The notes beneath the pieces are model-generated. The model did not search any database and was not told the origin of the DNA. It saw only the letters and a list, made by a program, of their open reading frames with translations. The position numbers and the translations under genes are program-made. Below are positions 34,023 through 42,268 of a DNA stretch of 64,000 nucleotides, piece after piece; positions within the stretch are counted from its first letter, which is position 1, and every line of letters starts with the position of its first letter. This stretch comes from Lachnospiraceae bacterium (GTDB lineage Bacteria; Bacillota; Clostridia; Lachnospirales; Lachnospiraceae), in NCBI GenBank assembly GCA_021202075.1, contig JAJQDT010000133.1, positions 1-64,000 on the forward strand, given 5' to 3'.

Positions 34023-34826
34023 ATGATTAATATACAAAAACTGATAGAGGAAGCGGCAGAGAATGGTTACACAGGAGATAAAGCTACGGCGAAGACCTGT
34101 CAGGATATTGTTTTAAAAGCATTAGCAACGGGGCCTCTAAAAAAGAAGGTCACTATTAAGGGAGACGTAGTTATGCGTAGTAAGACAAATAACGTTCGCA
34201 GAGCTACGCAGGATTTGGATATAGATTTTATACGATATTCTCTGGCTGACGAATCAATCGACGCGTTTATTGCCAACTTGAATTGTATGGAAGGTATAAC
34301 CATTACTCGATCAGGCAGGATTGAAGAATTAAAGCAGCAGGACTATAGTGGGAAGAGAGTATTCGTTCTTATAGAAGATGCAGAAGGCCACCGTGTTAAG
34401 AGTAAGATTGATTTAGGTGTACATAATCGATTCGAATTGGAGCAGGAAGAGTATTGCTTTGATATTGCTTATGATGATGAAGGCGCCAGTCTGCTGATTA
34501 ATTCGAACGAGCAGATGTTTGTTGAAAAATTGCGTTCCTTGTTGAAATTCGGTCCCTTTTCAACGAGATATAAGGATGTCTATGATATGTATTATCTGAA
34601 AGATCATTTAGATAAAAACAAATTATCGACAGCTTTAGCAGTATATATTTTTGATGATCCTGCTATGAGAGAGAACGAAATAACAGATATTGTAAAGAGA
34701 CTGAAATTTACTTTTCATGACAAGATGTTTATGAAAAGCCTGGATAAGTCTGATAAACGTTGGCTTGATGATACAATTGAAGAGATAACGACAGAGCTGT
34801 CAGATTTTTTGAGTGCGCTTTCATAA
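34023..34826 (+). CDS. abiEii: AbiEii-type nucleotidyltransferase toxin
   Basis: A 267-residue protein of the AbiEii/AbiGii family. Nucleotidyltransferase residues are seen in IKGDVVMRSK and RATQDLDIDF (DxD), with a lysine in VKSKIDLGV and a helical C-terminal domain (EKLRSLLKFGPFSTRYKDVYD). Acts by modifying cellular RNA, by analogy with tRNA-modifying AbiEii/MenT enzymes, and gives phage resistance by growth arrest. Starts one base after the abiEi stop codon. Confidence 0.88.
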   Translation: MINIQKLIEEAAENGYTGDKATAKTCQDIVLKALATGPLKKKVTIKGDVVMRSKTNNVRRATQDLDIDFIRYSLADESIDAFIANLNCMEGITITRSGRIEELKQQDYSGKRVFVLIEDAEGHRVKSKIDLGVHNRFELEQEEYCFDIAYDDEGASLLINSNEQMFVEKLRSLLKFGPFSTRYKDVYDMYYLKDHLDKNKLSTALAVYIFDDPAMRENEITDIVKRLKFTFHDKMFMKSLDKSDKRWLDDTIEEITTELSDFLSALS

Positions 34827-34844
34827 GAGCAGAAAAGGAGAGCA

Positions 34845-35663
34845 ATGCAGGTACGGCTGGATAAATTTCTTGCGGATGCCGGAATCGGGACGAGGAGCGA
34901 GGTAAAGAGCATTATAAAAAGAAAGGCTGTCACCATTAACGGAATTTGTGCCGCAAAACCAGAGATAAAGATAACTCCGGATGAAGATGAGATTGCCGTA
35001 AATGGAACCCTTGTGACCATGCGCGGCTCTGTAACCTATCTGCTGCATAAGCCGGCCGGTTATGTCTGCGCAGTAAAGGACGACCGCTTCCCAACGGTGA
35101 TGGAGTTCGTGCCGCAAAGCAGGGATCTGTTTCCGGTGGGCAGACTGGATAAGGACACGGAAGGGCTGCTTCTGATTACCAATGACGGCGGGATGGCGCA
35201 CCGCATGCTTTCCCCGCGCAGCCATGTGGATAAAACGTATCTCGCTGTACTTGACCGCCCGGCCGAAAGGGCGTATGCGGATCTTTTTTCTGCGGGTGTG
35301 GAAATCGGCGATGATACGCCGACGCTTCCTGCCGGATTTGTGATCTGCGGGGAAGACAGCCGGGAATGTGAATATTTGCCGGAGGAATACCGTGCGGATT
35401 CCGGTTCGGGGCGTGTGGTGCTTTTAACGATTCAGGAGGGACGGTACCATCAGGTAAAGCGGATGTTTCATGCCGTGGGAAATGAGGTTATCTATTTGAA
35501 GCGGCTGTCATTCGGGGCGCTGGTGCTGCCGACGTCACTGAAAAAAGGCGAGGCCATTTGCGTTGAAATGCCGCCGATGGGATTGCGGCCGCATTTTTTC
35601 AAAGTGCCGGAAAAAGAGAACATTGATGATCTAAAAGTGAATATTGAAGCTCTAAAATTCTAA
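34845..35663 (+). CDS. rsuA: 16S rRNA pseudouridine synthase (RsuA family)
   Basis: A 272-residue protein: N-terminal S4 RNA-binding domain (RLDKFLADAGIGTRSEVKSII) and catalytic domain with GRLDKDTEGLLL (catalytic Asp) and GRYHQVKRMFHAVGNEV. Isomerises a uridine in 16S rRNA. AAAGGAG precedes the ATG. The final codons are tandemly duplicated past the stop (about 35632-35690). Close relatives RluB/RluE cannot be fully excluded. Confidence 0.9.
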   Translation: MQVRLDKFLADAGIGTRSEVKSIIKRKAVTINGICAAKPEIKITPDEDEIAVNGTLVTMRGSVTYLLHKPAGYVCAVKDDRFPTVMEFVPQSRDLFPVGRLDKDTEGLLLITNDGGMAHRMLSPRSHVDKTYLAVLDRPAERAYADLFSAGVEIGDDTPTLPAGFVICGEDSRECEYLPEEYRADSGSGRVVLLTIQEGRYHQVKRMFHAVGNEVIYLKRLSFGALVLPTSLKKGEAICVEMPPMGLRPHFFKVPEKENIDDLKVNIEALKF

Positions 35664-35729
35664 AGTGAATATTGAAGCTGCAAAAGCAAATATTGGAGAC
35701 GAAATTGTAAAATCAGGAGAGGACTGGAT

Positions 35730-36758
35730 ATGATTAAAACAGTTGGAATCGTAGGACTGGGCGCGCTGGGCGTGCTCTATGGGAGCCTGCTGCTGGAGAA
35801 AATGGACCGGGATGACCTGCTGATCATCGCGGATGAGGAGCGCATCCGCCGGTATCAGGCGGAAGGGGTATATGCAAACGGAAAGAGGTGCGATTTCCGC
35901 TATGCGGCGCCCGGCGAAGGGCATAACCCGGCGGGGGCAGCTTGCGGTGCTGATGAAGAAAACGATGCGCGGCTAGGCGGTGCTGATGAAGAAAACGATG
36001 CGCGGCTAGGCGGCGCTGAGGAAGAAATCACTGCGCATTTGGGCGGCGCTCCGGTGGATCTGCTTATTTTTACCACCAAATACATGGCGCTGGCGGAAGC
36101 GGCGAAGATGGCGCGCCCTTTTTGCGGGGAGCGGACCATCGTGATGTCGTTTTTAAATGGGGTGTCCTCGGAGCAGGTGCTTGAGGAGATACTGAAGCCA
36201 AAGCGGCTGCTGTATTCCTGTGTACAGGGAATGGACGCGACCAGAAAAGACCGGCAGGTCACATACAGCAAATCGGGCTATATCGCGTTTGGTGAAAAGG
36301 ACTCTTCCCGGAGCCAGACGGTTTGCGAGGTGGAGGAGTTCCTGAACCGGGTCGGCCTGGCGTATCAGGTGCCGGAGGATATCCGCCGCCAGATTTACAG
36401 CAAGTGGATGCTGAATGTGGGAGTCAACCAGACCTGTGCGGTTTTTGACGTGGATTATGAGGGCGTGCAGAAACCAGGGAAACTCAGAGATATCATGGTG
36501 ACGGCCATGGAAGAGGCCAGAAGTGTCGCTGCTGCGGAGGGAATTCTGCTGACTGAGGAAGAACTGTGGTACTGGGTGGATGTCATCGACGGCCTCTCCC
36601 CCAACGGTCAGCCTTCCATGCGGCAGGATACTCTGGCCGGGAGGCCGACGGAGGTGGAGCTGTTTGCCGGGACTATATGCGCCATGGGACGCAAACACGG
36701 CATTTCCGTTCCGCAAAACGAGGAGTTTTACCGGCTGCTGAATGCTGCTGAAAAGTGA
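35730..36758 (+). CDS. 2-dehydropantoate 2-reductase-like protein with internal repeat
   Basis: A 342-residue ketopantoate-reductase family protein: NAD(P)-binding GIVGLGALGVLYG at the N-terminus, FTTKYMALAEAAKMARP and FLNGVSSEQVLEE in the middle, and the C-terminal helical domain (IYSKWMLNVGVNQTCAVF). Reduces 2-dehydropantoate in pantothenate synthesis, or acts on a related keto acid. Residues about 70-105 contain three copies of ADEENDARLGG encoded by a 33-base tandem repeat (35943-36045), an insertion between strands of the Rossmann domain. GGAGAGG is upstream. Confidence 0.87.
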   Translation: MIKTVGIVGLGALGVLYGSLLLEKMDRDDLLIIADEERIRRYQAEGVYANGKRCDFRYAAPGEGHNPAGAACGADEENDARLGGADEENDARLGGAEEEITAHLGGAPVDLLIFTTKYMALAEAAKMARPFCGERTIVMSFLNGVSSEQVLEEILKPKRLLYSCVQGMDATRKDRQVTYSKSGYIAFGEKDSSRSQTVCEVEEFLNRVGLAYQVPEDIRRQIYSKWMLNVGVNQTCAVFDVDYEGVQKPGKLRDIMVTAMEEARSVAAAEGILLTEEELWYWVDVIDGLSPNGQPSMRQDTLAGRPTEVELFAGTICAMGRKHGISVPQNEEFYRLLNAAEK

Positions 36759-36784
36759 AAAGAAAGATTTCGGGGAGGAACGGT

Positions 36785-37246
36785 ATGCCGGACGAAGAAG
36801 GACAGTCAATAGAAGGACAGTCAATAGAAGAGCAGAAGGTCGAGCTGTTTGAGCGGACGCCAATCCCTAATGCGGTTATGAAGATGGCGGTTCCCACAGT
36901 ACTCAGCTCTCTTGTCATGGTGATTTACAACCTGGCGGATACGTATTTTGTGGGAATGCTGAACGATCCGGTGGAGAATGCCGCGGTCACGCTGGCCGCC
37001 CCGGTGCTTCTGGCGTTTAACGCCGTCAACAATCTGTTTGGAGTCGGCGGCTCCAGCCTGATGAGCCGCTACCTCGGGAAAAAGGAGTATGCGGCGGTGC
37101 GGAAAAGCTCCGCTATCAGCTTTTATTGTGCGCTGGGCTGTTCCGTTTTATTTTCGCTGATGGCTGGGATTTTCTACATACAGCTGCTGGAAATTCCGGA
37201 TCGGCCCGGCTATTATTCTGTGGTTGCAATCAGAGAAAATGACTAA
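36785..37246 (+). pseudogene. truncated MATE-family transporter gene
   Basis: The first 125 or so residues are a normal MATE N-terminus (PIPNAVMKMAVPTVLSSLVM, YNLADTYFVGML, FGVGGSSLMSRYLGKKEYAAV). The frame then ends after 153 codons in unrelated sequence (DRPGYYSVVAIREND), whereas the family needs about 450. A 15-base tandem duplication near the start gives GQSIEGQSIEE. GGGGAGGAACGG precedes the ATG. Probably a non-functional remnant; the LysR gene starts 16 bases later and may mark the deletion border. Confidence 0.8.
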
Positions 37247-37261
37247 GCGAAAAGAGGGAAT

Positions 37262-38299
37262 ATGAACTATAGAAACTCGATTGATATCAGGCAGATTGAT
37301 TGCTTTGTGGCCTGCGCACAGACTGGCTCCGTCAGTAAGGCCGCTGAACAGCTGCATCTGTCTCAGCCGAGCGTAAGCAAGGCGGTAAAAGCGCTGGAGG
37401 AAGCGCTGGAAGTGCAGCTGTTTGAGCGGTATGCAAAGGGTATTCATTTGACTGCGGAGGGAGAGGCAGTCTACCGGAACGCCAGAAACATAGCGGAGAA
37501 TCTGAAGGAAATGCAGGCGATTCATGTGGAAAAGAAAAAAGAAACGCTGCATCTTTCCTGCAATCCGAGCTCGTGGTTCTCAGACACGTTTCTTGAGTTT
37601 TACATGGCCCATCAGGAGGAAAACCTGCATTATGAGATTGTTTCCACCGGAACGCGGGACATCGTGCGGAGACTGGAGGAGAGGATTGATGACGTCGGTT
37701 TTGTATATGTGATCAAAAATCAAAAATCAGCCTTTTTGCATTATGTGATGAGAAACTATCTGGAATTTACCGATTTAGCACAGACCTCTGTCATGCTGTT
37801 TTCCGGAAATGACGAAACGGCTGACAAAAACAATGCGATTGCAAATAAAGAAAAGAACGAAAGGGCAACTGGAGGCTGTGAAGAGGGCGATAAAGCAAAC
37901 AAAAGCAAGATAAAAACGAGCAGAACTGCAGAGATGGGCGGCAGCTGCGATGGCCTTTCCGGCCTGCGGCTGGTTCAGCGGTTTCCGGATGAGTTTTCCC
38001 CGGATAACTATTGGGATATTATCGATACGGGCGGTCATTCCGTGGAGGCGGCGGAGACGGTCGTATCCACAAACAGCGAGTACATTATGTCGCGCCTGCT
38101 GCAGACCGGAAATCTGTCGAATATCAGCGCTGCCTATCTGACCGCGCCTCAAAAAGGAGTTGTGGCGGGAACGCCGATTGCCGGGCTGAAAGAAGACAGG
38201 ATTATTTTTGGATATATTAAGAGGCGCGGGGAAGAGCTTCCTGTCAGGGCGGCGGAATTTGTGGAGTTTGTAAAACTGAAATTAGAAAAAGAAGCGTAG
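37262..38299 (+). CDS. LysR family transcriptional regulator
   Basis: A 345-residue protein. The N-terminal winged helix is clear (IRQIDCFVACAQTGSVSKAA EQLHLSQPSVSKAVKALEE). The effector domain is interrupted at residues about 180-230 by a hydrophilic insertion rich in Lys, Asn and Glu (DETADKNNAIANKEKNERAT and on), not expected in the fold. Target genes unknown; the ABC importer directly downstream is a candidate. Confidence 0.87.
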   Translation: MNYRNSIDIRQIDCFVACAQTGSVSKAAEQLHLSQPSVSKAVKALEEALEVQLFERYAKGIHLTAEGEAVYRNARNIAENLKEMQAIHVEKKKETLHLSCNPSSWFSDTFLEFYMAHQEENLHYEIVSTGTRDIVRRLEERIDDVGFVYVIKNQKSAFLHYVMRNYLEFTDLAQTSVMLFSGNDETADKNNAIANKEKNERATGGCEEGDKANKSKIKTSRTAEMGGSCDGLSGLRLVQRFPDEFSPDNYWDIIDTGGHSVEAAETVVSTNSEYIMSRLLQTGNLSNISAAYLTAPQKGVVAGTPIAGLKEDRIIFGYIKRRGEELPVRAAEFVEFVKLKLEKEA

Positions 38300-38428
38300 C
38301 ACATGAAAAGGCAGTCCGCAGGGGCTGCTTTTTTCCTTCACAGGAAACTTCGGTCAGCACTATGGGTATTCTTTAAAAGAATGGACATCCATGAAAAATT
38401 CGAATAGCTAAATAACCCCCGGTGGGGC

Positions 38429-38457
38429 TTGTGAGCCAAAATCCTGAGAACTATAAT
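38429..38457 (+). promoter_or_regulatory. promoter of the peptide/nickel-type importer
   Basis: TTGTGA at 38429-38434, 17-base spacer, TATAAT at 38452-38457. The -10 box is embedded in GAGAACTATAATTCTC, a near-palindrome that could be an operator. A weak hairpin with T-run at about 38305-38335 may end the LysR transcript. Confidence 0.6.
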
Positions 38458-38532
38458 TCTCATTAAACAAAAATAACCTTGAGGCATATCTGAAACAGGA
38501 TAGCCCGCAATGGAACTCCAGGGAGGCAAATG

Positions 38533-40080
38533 ATGAAAAGAAAATTAATTACAAAGCTGCTTGTTACAGGTGCGCTGGTCACAGCGATCACCGCGGGCTC
38601 TGCACTGGTATCGCAGGCGTCCGGACATATGGTGTTCGGACAGACTCAGACGTATAGTTCACTTGACCCGAGCAATGAGTACGACGGCTGGATGATCGAG
38701 CGCGCGGGCGTTGGCGAGACGCTGACAAAGCTGGACACTTCCATGAATACGGTCGGCTGGCTGGCCGAGGACGACTATTCGGTATCTGAGGACGGACTGA
38801 CCTGGACATTCACCATCAAGGATGAAGTGTGCTTTTCCAACGGGACAAAGCTGACGGCGGAGCTTGCGATGGCGTCGATCCAGTATGATTTTGACAATTC
38901 AGCCAGAGCGGCAGACTTTTTCTCGCTGGATTCGATGACAGCGGACGGACAGGTACTTACGATCACGACGACCGAACCGGCGCCGACCCTTCCGGGTATG
39001 CTGGCTGACCCGTTTTTTGTGATCTTTGATACATCTGTCGACATCACAAATATCGCGGATGATGGACCGATCTGCACCGGCCCGTATGTGATCGAGAGCA
39101 ACGATCAGATCTCCATGACACTGAATGTGGTAAAAAATGAAAACTACTGGGATGGGGAACCCCAGCTGGATTCGATCGAGTTTCTGCAGTTCCAGGAACC
39201 GTCGGTCATGAACCTTTCGTTCCAGTCTGGTGAGCTGGATGCCTGCTATGGCCTGAGTACCTCGGATGCGACGGCCTATATAGACGATGACAATTACATC
39301 CTGGAAATGTGTAATGGACTTCGCACGGACTGGGGTCTGATGAACCAGAATGGCCTTCTGGCGGATAAGTCCCTGCGCATTGCGCTGCTGGAGTGCCTGG
39401 ATATGGAGACCATCTGCGCAGTACAGCTGAACGGGATGTTTGTACCGGGCAACACACCGTTTGCTTCGGAGGCGCTCGGCGTAAACGATATGGAGAATCC
39501 GTATTCCTATGATCTGGAGGATGCGGCTGCGGTTCTTGAGGAAGCCGGATATGCCGACACGGATGGAGATGGTATCATCGAGACAGCGGATGGCACACCT
39601 GTGGTGCTGGAGGTTTACTCCTATACGACCAGAGCGGAGCTGCCGATTATCTGTGAGGCGCTTCAGTATGCGGCCGGTACCCTCGGGATTCAGCTGAACC
39701 TGAACTATGTGCAGGATCTTTATGCCGGAACCATACAGGACGGAAGCTATGATATCTGCATTTTTAACAGCAGCGGATTCCACTCCGGAGACGCGGCAGT
39801 ATTCCTGCAGCAGTACTTCAAGAGCGATGCGGTTTACAATGCGTATGGATACGTGAATGAGGAAGTAGATGCGCTGATCACATCTCTTGAAAGTGTATTT
39901 GATACGGCAGAGCGTGTGGAAATCGAGCGCGAAATCTCTCAGATTCTGATGGATGACGCATGCTGTGCGTTCTACAGCTATCCGACGATTTACATCGCGG
40001 CGAAGAATACCGTAAGCGGTCTTGAGTGTACACCGGCGGATTATTACTGGATTACGGCGGATGTAGCGATCGCAGAGTAA
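38533..40080 (+). CDS. peptide/nickel-type ABC transporter substrate-binding protein
   Basis: About 515 residues, extracellular-solute-binding family 5 (OppA/NikA). Signal peptide at residues 1-30 ending near SQASG; no lipobox cysteine is evident. Body motifs include YDGWMIERAGVGETLTKLD, YSVSEDGLTWTFTIKDEVCF and TGPYVIESNDQISM. GGGAGG lies upstream, placing either ATG at 38530 or 38533 in use. The family binds oligopeptides, nickel or other chelates. Proximity to the urease operon favours nickel. First gene of the importer unit. Confidence 0.87.
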   Translation: MKRKLITKLLVTGALVTAITAGSALVSQASGHMVFGQTQTYSSLDPSNEYDGWMIERAGVGETLTKLDTSMNTVGWLAEDDYSVSEDGLTWTFTIKDEVCFSNGTKLTAELAMASIQYDFDNSARAADFFSLDSMTADGQVLTITTTEPAPTLPGMLADPFFVIFDTSVDITNIADDGPICTGPYVIESNDQISMTLNVVKNENYWDGEPQLDSIEFLQFQEPSVMNLSFQSGELDACYGLSTSDATAYIDDDNYILEMCNGLRTDWGLMNQNGLLADKSLRIALLECLDMETICAVQLNGMFVPGNTPFASEALGVNDMENPYSYDLEDAAAVLEEAGYADTDGDGIIETADGTPVVLEVYSYTTRAELPIICEALQYAAGTLGIQLNLNYVQDLYAGTIQDGSYDICIFNSSGFHSGDAAVFLQQYFKSDAVYNAYGYVNEEVDALITSLESVFDTAERVEIEREISQILMDDACCAFYSYPTIYIAAKNTVSGLECTPADYYWITADVAIAE

Positions 40081-40123
40081 GGAACTGCTGCGGACAATGT
40101 GCAATTGTATGCATTGTGTATTT

Positions 40124-40311
40124 TCAGACATGGAGAGGCAGGTATGGAACGACCTGCTTCTCTTTCCACATATGTGATGCAATGAGAGCCGCGTAATGGA
40201 AAATCGCTTCGCGATTAACGCGGCCTTCGTCCATATCCGCTTTGCGGATACGGACATACAATGAGAGCCGCGCAATGGAGAATCGGAACATTCTTCGCGT
40301 AAGGCGCGGCA
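40124..40311 (+). repeat. cluster of palindromic repeats (family A copies 2 and 3 and a related hairpin)
   Basis: A hairpin GAGGCAGGT...ACCTGCTTCTC (40134-40165) with TTTCCACATATGT is followed by family A copy 2 (40179-40260) and partial copy 3 (40259-40311). Copy 2 matches copy 1 at 4292-4377 closely in both stems. A fourth copy continues into the next gene. The TTTCCACATATGT tail also ends the insertion in the ATPase gene at 42626-42700. Confidence 0.85.
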
Positions 40312-40347
40312 CACAGACAGGATGTACTATCGGTTCAGGAGGATTTT

Positions 40348-41412
40348 ATGAACGCGAGACAAAATAGTGAGCCACGCCATGAAAAGTCGCGCTTTGCGCG
40401 AGGGCGCGGCCTTCGTCCTCGATTCGCTGCTCGAATCGGGACATATTGGAAACGGCTCGTTCAGATGGTGATCGTTCTTATCGGGATCAGTTTCTTCACT
40501 TTTATTTTAACTTATCTGTCGCCGGGCGACCCGGTGACGGCGATGTATTCCGCCAGCGGCTCCATACCGAGTGAGGAGGTACTGGAGGCGACCAGAGAAG
40601 AGCTGGGACTGAACGACCCGTTTCTGGTACAGTACTGGAACTGGCTGACCGGCTGTCTGCACGGAGATTTCGGCACGTCCTATTCCATGCATAAACCGGT
40701 GCTTCAGCTTTTGTCATCGCGCCTGCTTCCGACTTTAAAGCTGGCCTTTGCTTCCCTGCTGATTATGCTGGCCTTTTCCGTGCCGCTTGGCATGCTCTCC
40801 GCCGTGTACAGGGGGAAACCGATTGATTATATCGTGCGCGGCCTTACCTTTTTCGGTGTTTCCATGCCGAATTTCTGGGTGGGCATGCTTTTGCTTTACC
40901 TGTTTGCCATTTGGCTGAAGCTGCTTCCTGTAGTATCCTCCGGCCAGGGCTTTAAGAAAATCATCCTGCCGGCGCTTACACTTGCGTTCGCAATGATGGG
41001 TAAATATACCAGACAGGTGCGCACAGCTGTATTGGAAGAGCTGAATCAGGATTATGTAATCGGCGCGCGGGCCAGAGGCGTAAAGGAAAGTACGATCCTG
41101 TGGAGACACGTGTTTCCGAACGCGCTCCTTCCCCTTGTGACCATGCTTGGACTTTCCCTGGGCTCATTGCTTGGCGGGACCGCCGTGGTAGAGGTGATCT
41201 TCTCCTACCAGGGACTCGGTAATCTGGCGGTGACGTCCATCAGCGCGAGGGACTATCCGATGATACAGGGATATGTGCTCTGGATCGCGCTCATCTATAT
41301 GGGAATTAATCTGATCGTTGATATTTCTTATGATTATCTGGACCCGAGAATACGGGAAAGCCAGAAGGCGCCGTCCGGCAGAAGGAAAGCCAGAGAATCG
41401 GAGGACAGATAA
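40348..41412 (+). CDS. ABC transporter permease (OppB/NikB type) with repeat-derived N-terminus
   Basis: A 354-residue permease. The normal family start corresponds to about residue 34 (YWKRLVQMVIVLIGISFFTF); six spans and the permease motif GARARGVKESTILWRHVFPNA follow. Residues about 7-33 (EPRHEKSRFARGRGLRPRFA and on) are encoded by family A repeat copy 4 (40366-40446). AGGAGG precedes the ATG at 40348, so the repeat is translated as a basic cytoplasmic extension. Second gene of the importer. Confidence 0.9.
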   Translation: MNARQNSEPRHEKSRFARGRGLRPRFAARIGTYWKRLVQMVIVLIGISFFTFILTYLSPGDPVTAMYSASGSIPSEEVLEATREELGLNDPFLVQYWNWLTGCLHGDFGTSYSMHKPVLQLLSSRLLPTLKLAFASLLIMLAFSVPLGMLSAVYRGKPIDYIVRGLTFFGVSMPNFWVGMLLLYLFAIWLKLLPVVSSGQGFKKIILPALTLAFAMMGKYTRQVRTAVLEELNQDYVIGARARGVKESTILWRHVFPNALLPLVTMLGLSLGSLLGGTAVVEVIFSYQGLGNLAVTSISARDYPMIQGYVLWIALIYMGINLIVDISYDYLDPRIRESQKAPSGRRKARESEDR

Positions 41413-41416
41413 GCAT

Positions 41417-42244
41417 ATGAGTGAGAAATTAAAAGTATTCAGAAAAAACAAACAGTTTACATTCTGCCTGCTGATGGTACTTGGCATTGTACTGGTGGCT
41501 GTCTGTGCGCCGCTGATTGCGACACATAATCCATCTGAGGCCATTTTAACGGATGCCCTGCAGGCTCCTGGCAAAGAGCACCTGTTTGGCACGGATAAGC
41601 TCGGCCGCGATCTGTTTTCCAGGGTCATCTACGGGACAAGGGTTTCCGTATCCTCGGCTCTGATCCTGGTTGCCTGTATTTTTACAGTGGGAAGTCTCCT
41701 TGGCGTTATTGCCGGATATTTTGGCGGATGGGTGGACGCCGTCATCATGCGGATCGCTGATATGATGATCGCCTTTCCCGGCATGGTACTTGCAATTGCG
41801 GTCGCCGGTATTCTGGGAGCGAATATCACAAACGCCGTGATAGCGATCACGATTGTGAGCTGGACGAAATACGCGCGTCTGGCTCGCAGCCTGGTACTGA
41901 AAATGAAGAACTGCGACTATGTCGCTGCGGCCCGCATTACGGGTTCTAAGACCGGACATCTTCTCTGGAAGTATATGTTTCCGAATACATTGCCGACACT
42001 GATCATCACGGCGGCTACAGACATCGGAAGCATGATGCTTGAGCTGGCGGCACTCTCCTTCCTGGGATTCGGCGCACAGGCTCCGACGCCGGAGTGGGGC
42101 CTGATGCTGAGCGAGGGCCGAAGTTATATGCAGACGGCTCCGTGGCTGATGCTCTATCCCGGTCTGGCGATCCTCATTGTCGTGATCGTTTTCAATCTTC
42201 TCGGAGACAGTCTGCGGGATGTGCTGGATCCGCGGGATGAGTAA
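41417..42244 (+). CDS. ABC transporter permease (OppC/NikC type)
   Basis: A 275-residue permease: N-terminal span (FTFCLLMVLGIVLVAVCAPL), the OppC signature GKEHLFGTDKLGRDLFSRVI, and the ATPase-contact motif AARITGSKTGHLLWKYMFPN. The start was chosen 4 bases after the preceding stop, where the family N-terminus begins; a longer open frame upstream has no support. Confidence 0.9.
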   Translation: MSEKLKVFRKNKQFTFCLLMVLGIVLVAVCAPLIATHNPSEAILTDALQAPGKEHLFGTDKLGRDLFSRVIYGTRVSVSSALILVACIFTVGSLLGVIAGYFGGWVDAVIMRIADMMIAFPGMVLAIAVAGILGANITNAVIAITIVSWTKYARLARSLVLKMKNCDYVAAARITGSKTGHLLWKYMFPNTLPTLIITAATDIGSMMLELAALSFLGFGAQAPTPEWGLMLSEGRSYMQTAPWLMLYPGLAILIVVIVFNLLGDSLRDVLDPRDE

Positions 42245-42268
42245 TGTAAATGGAAAGGCAATGTGAAA

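Noticed and set aside
38300-38532. Possible nickel/cobalt riboswitch before the importer
   Set aside because: The conserved NiCo sequence elements were not found; only a promoter with a near-palindromic -10 region is supported.
38899-40314. 471-codon antisense frame over the binding protein
   Set aside because: Its N-terminal part is only the translated palindromic repeats and the rest is antisense to a clear gene.
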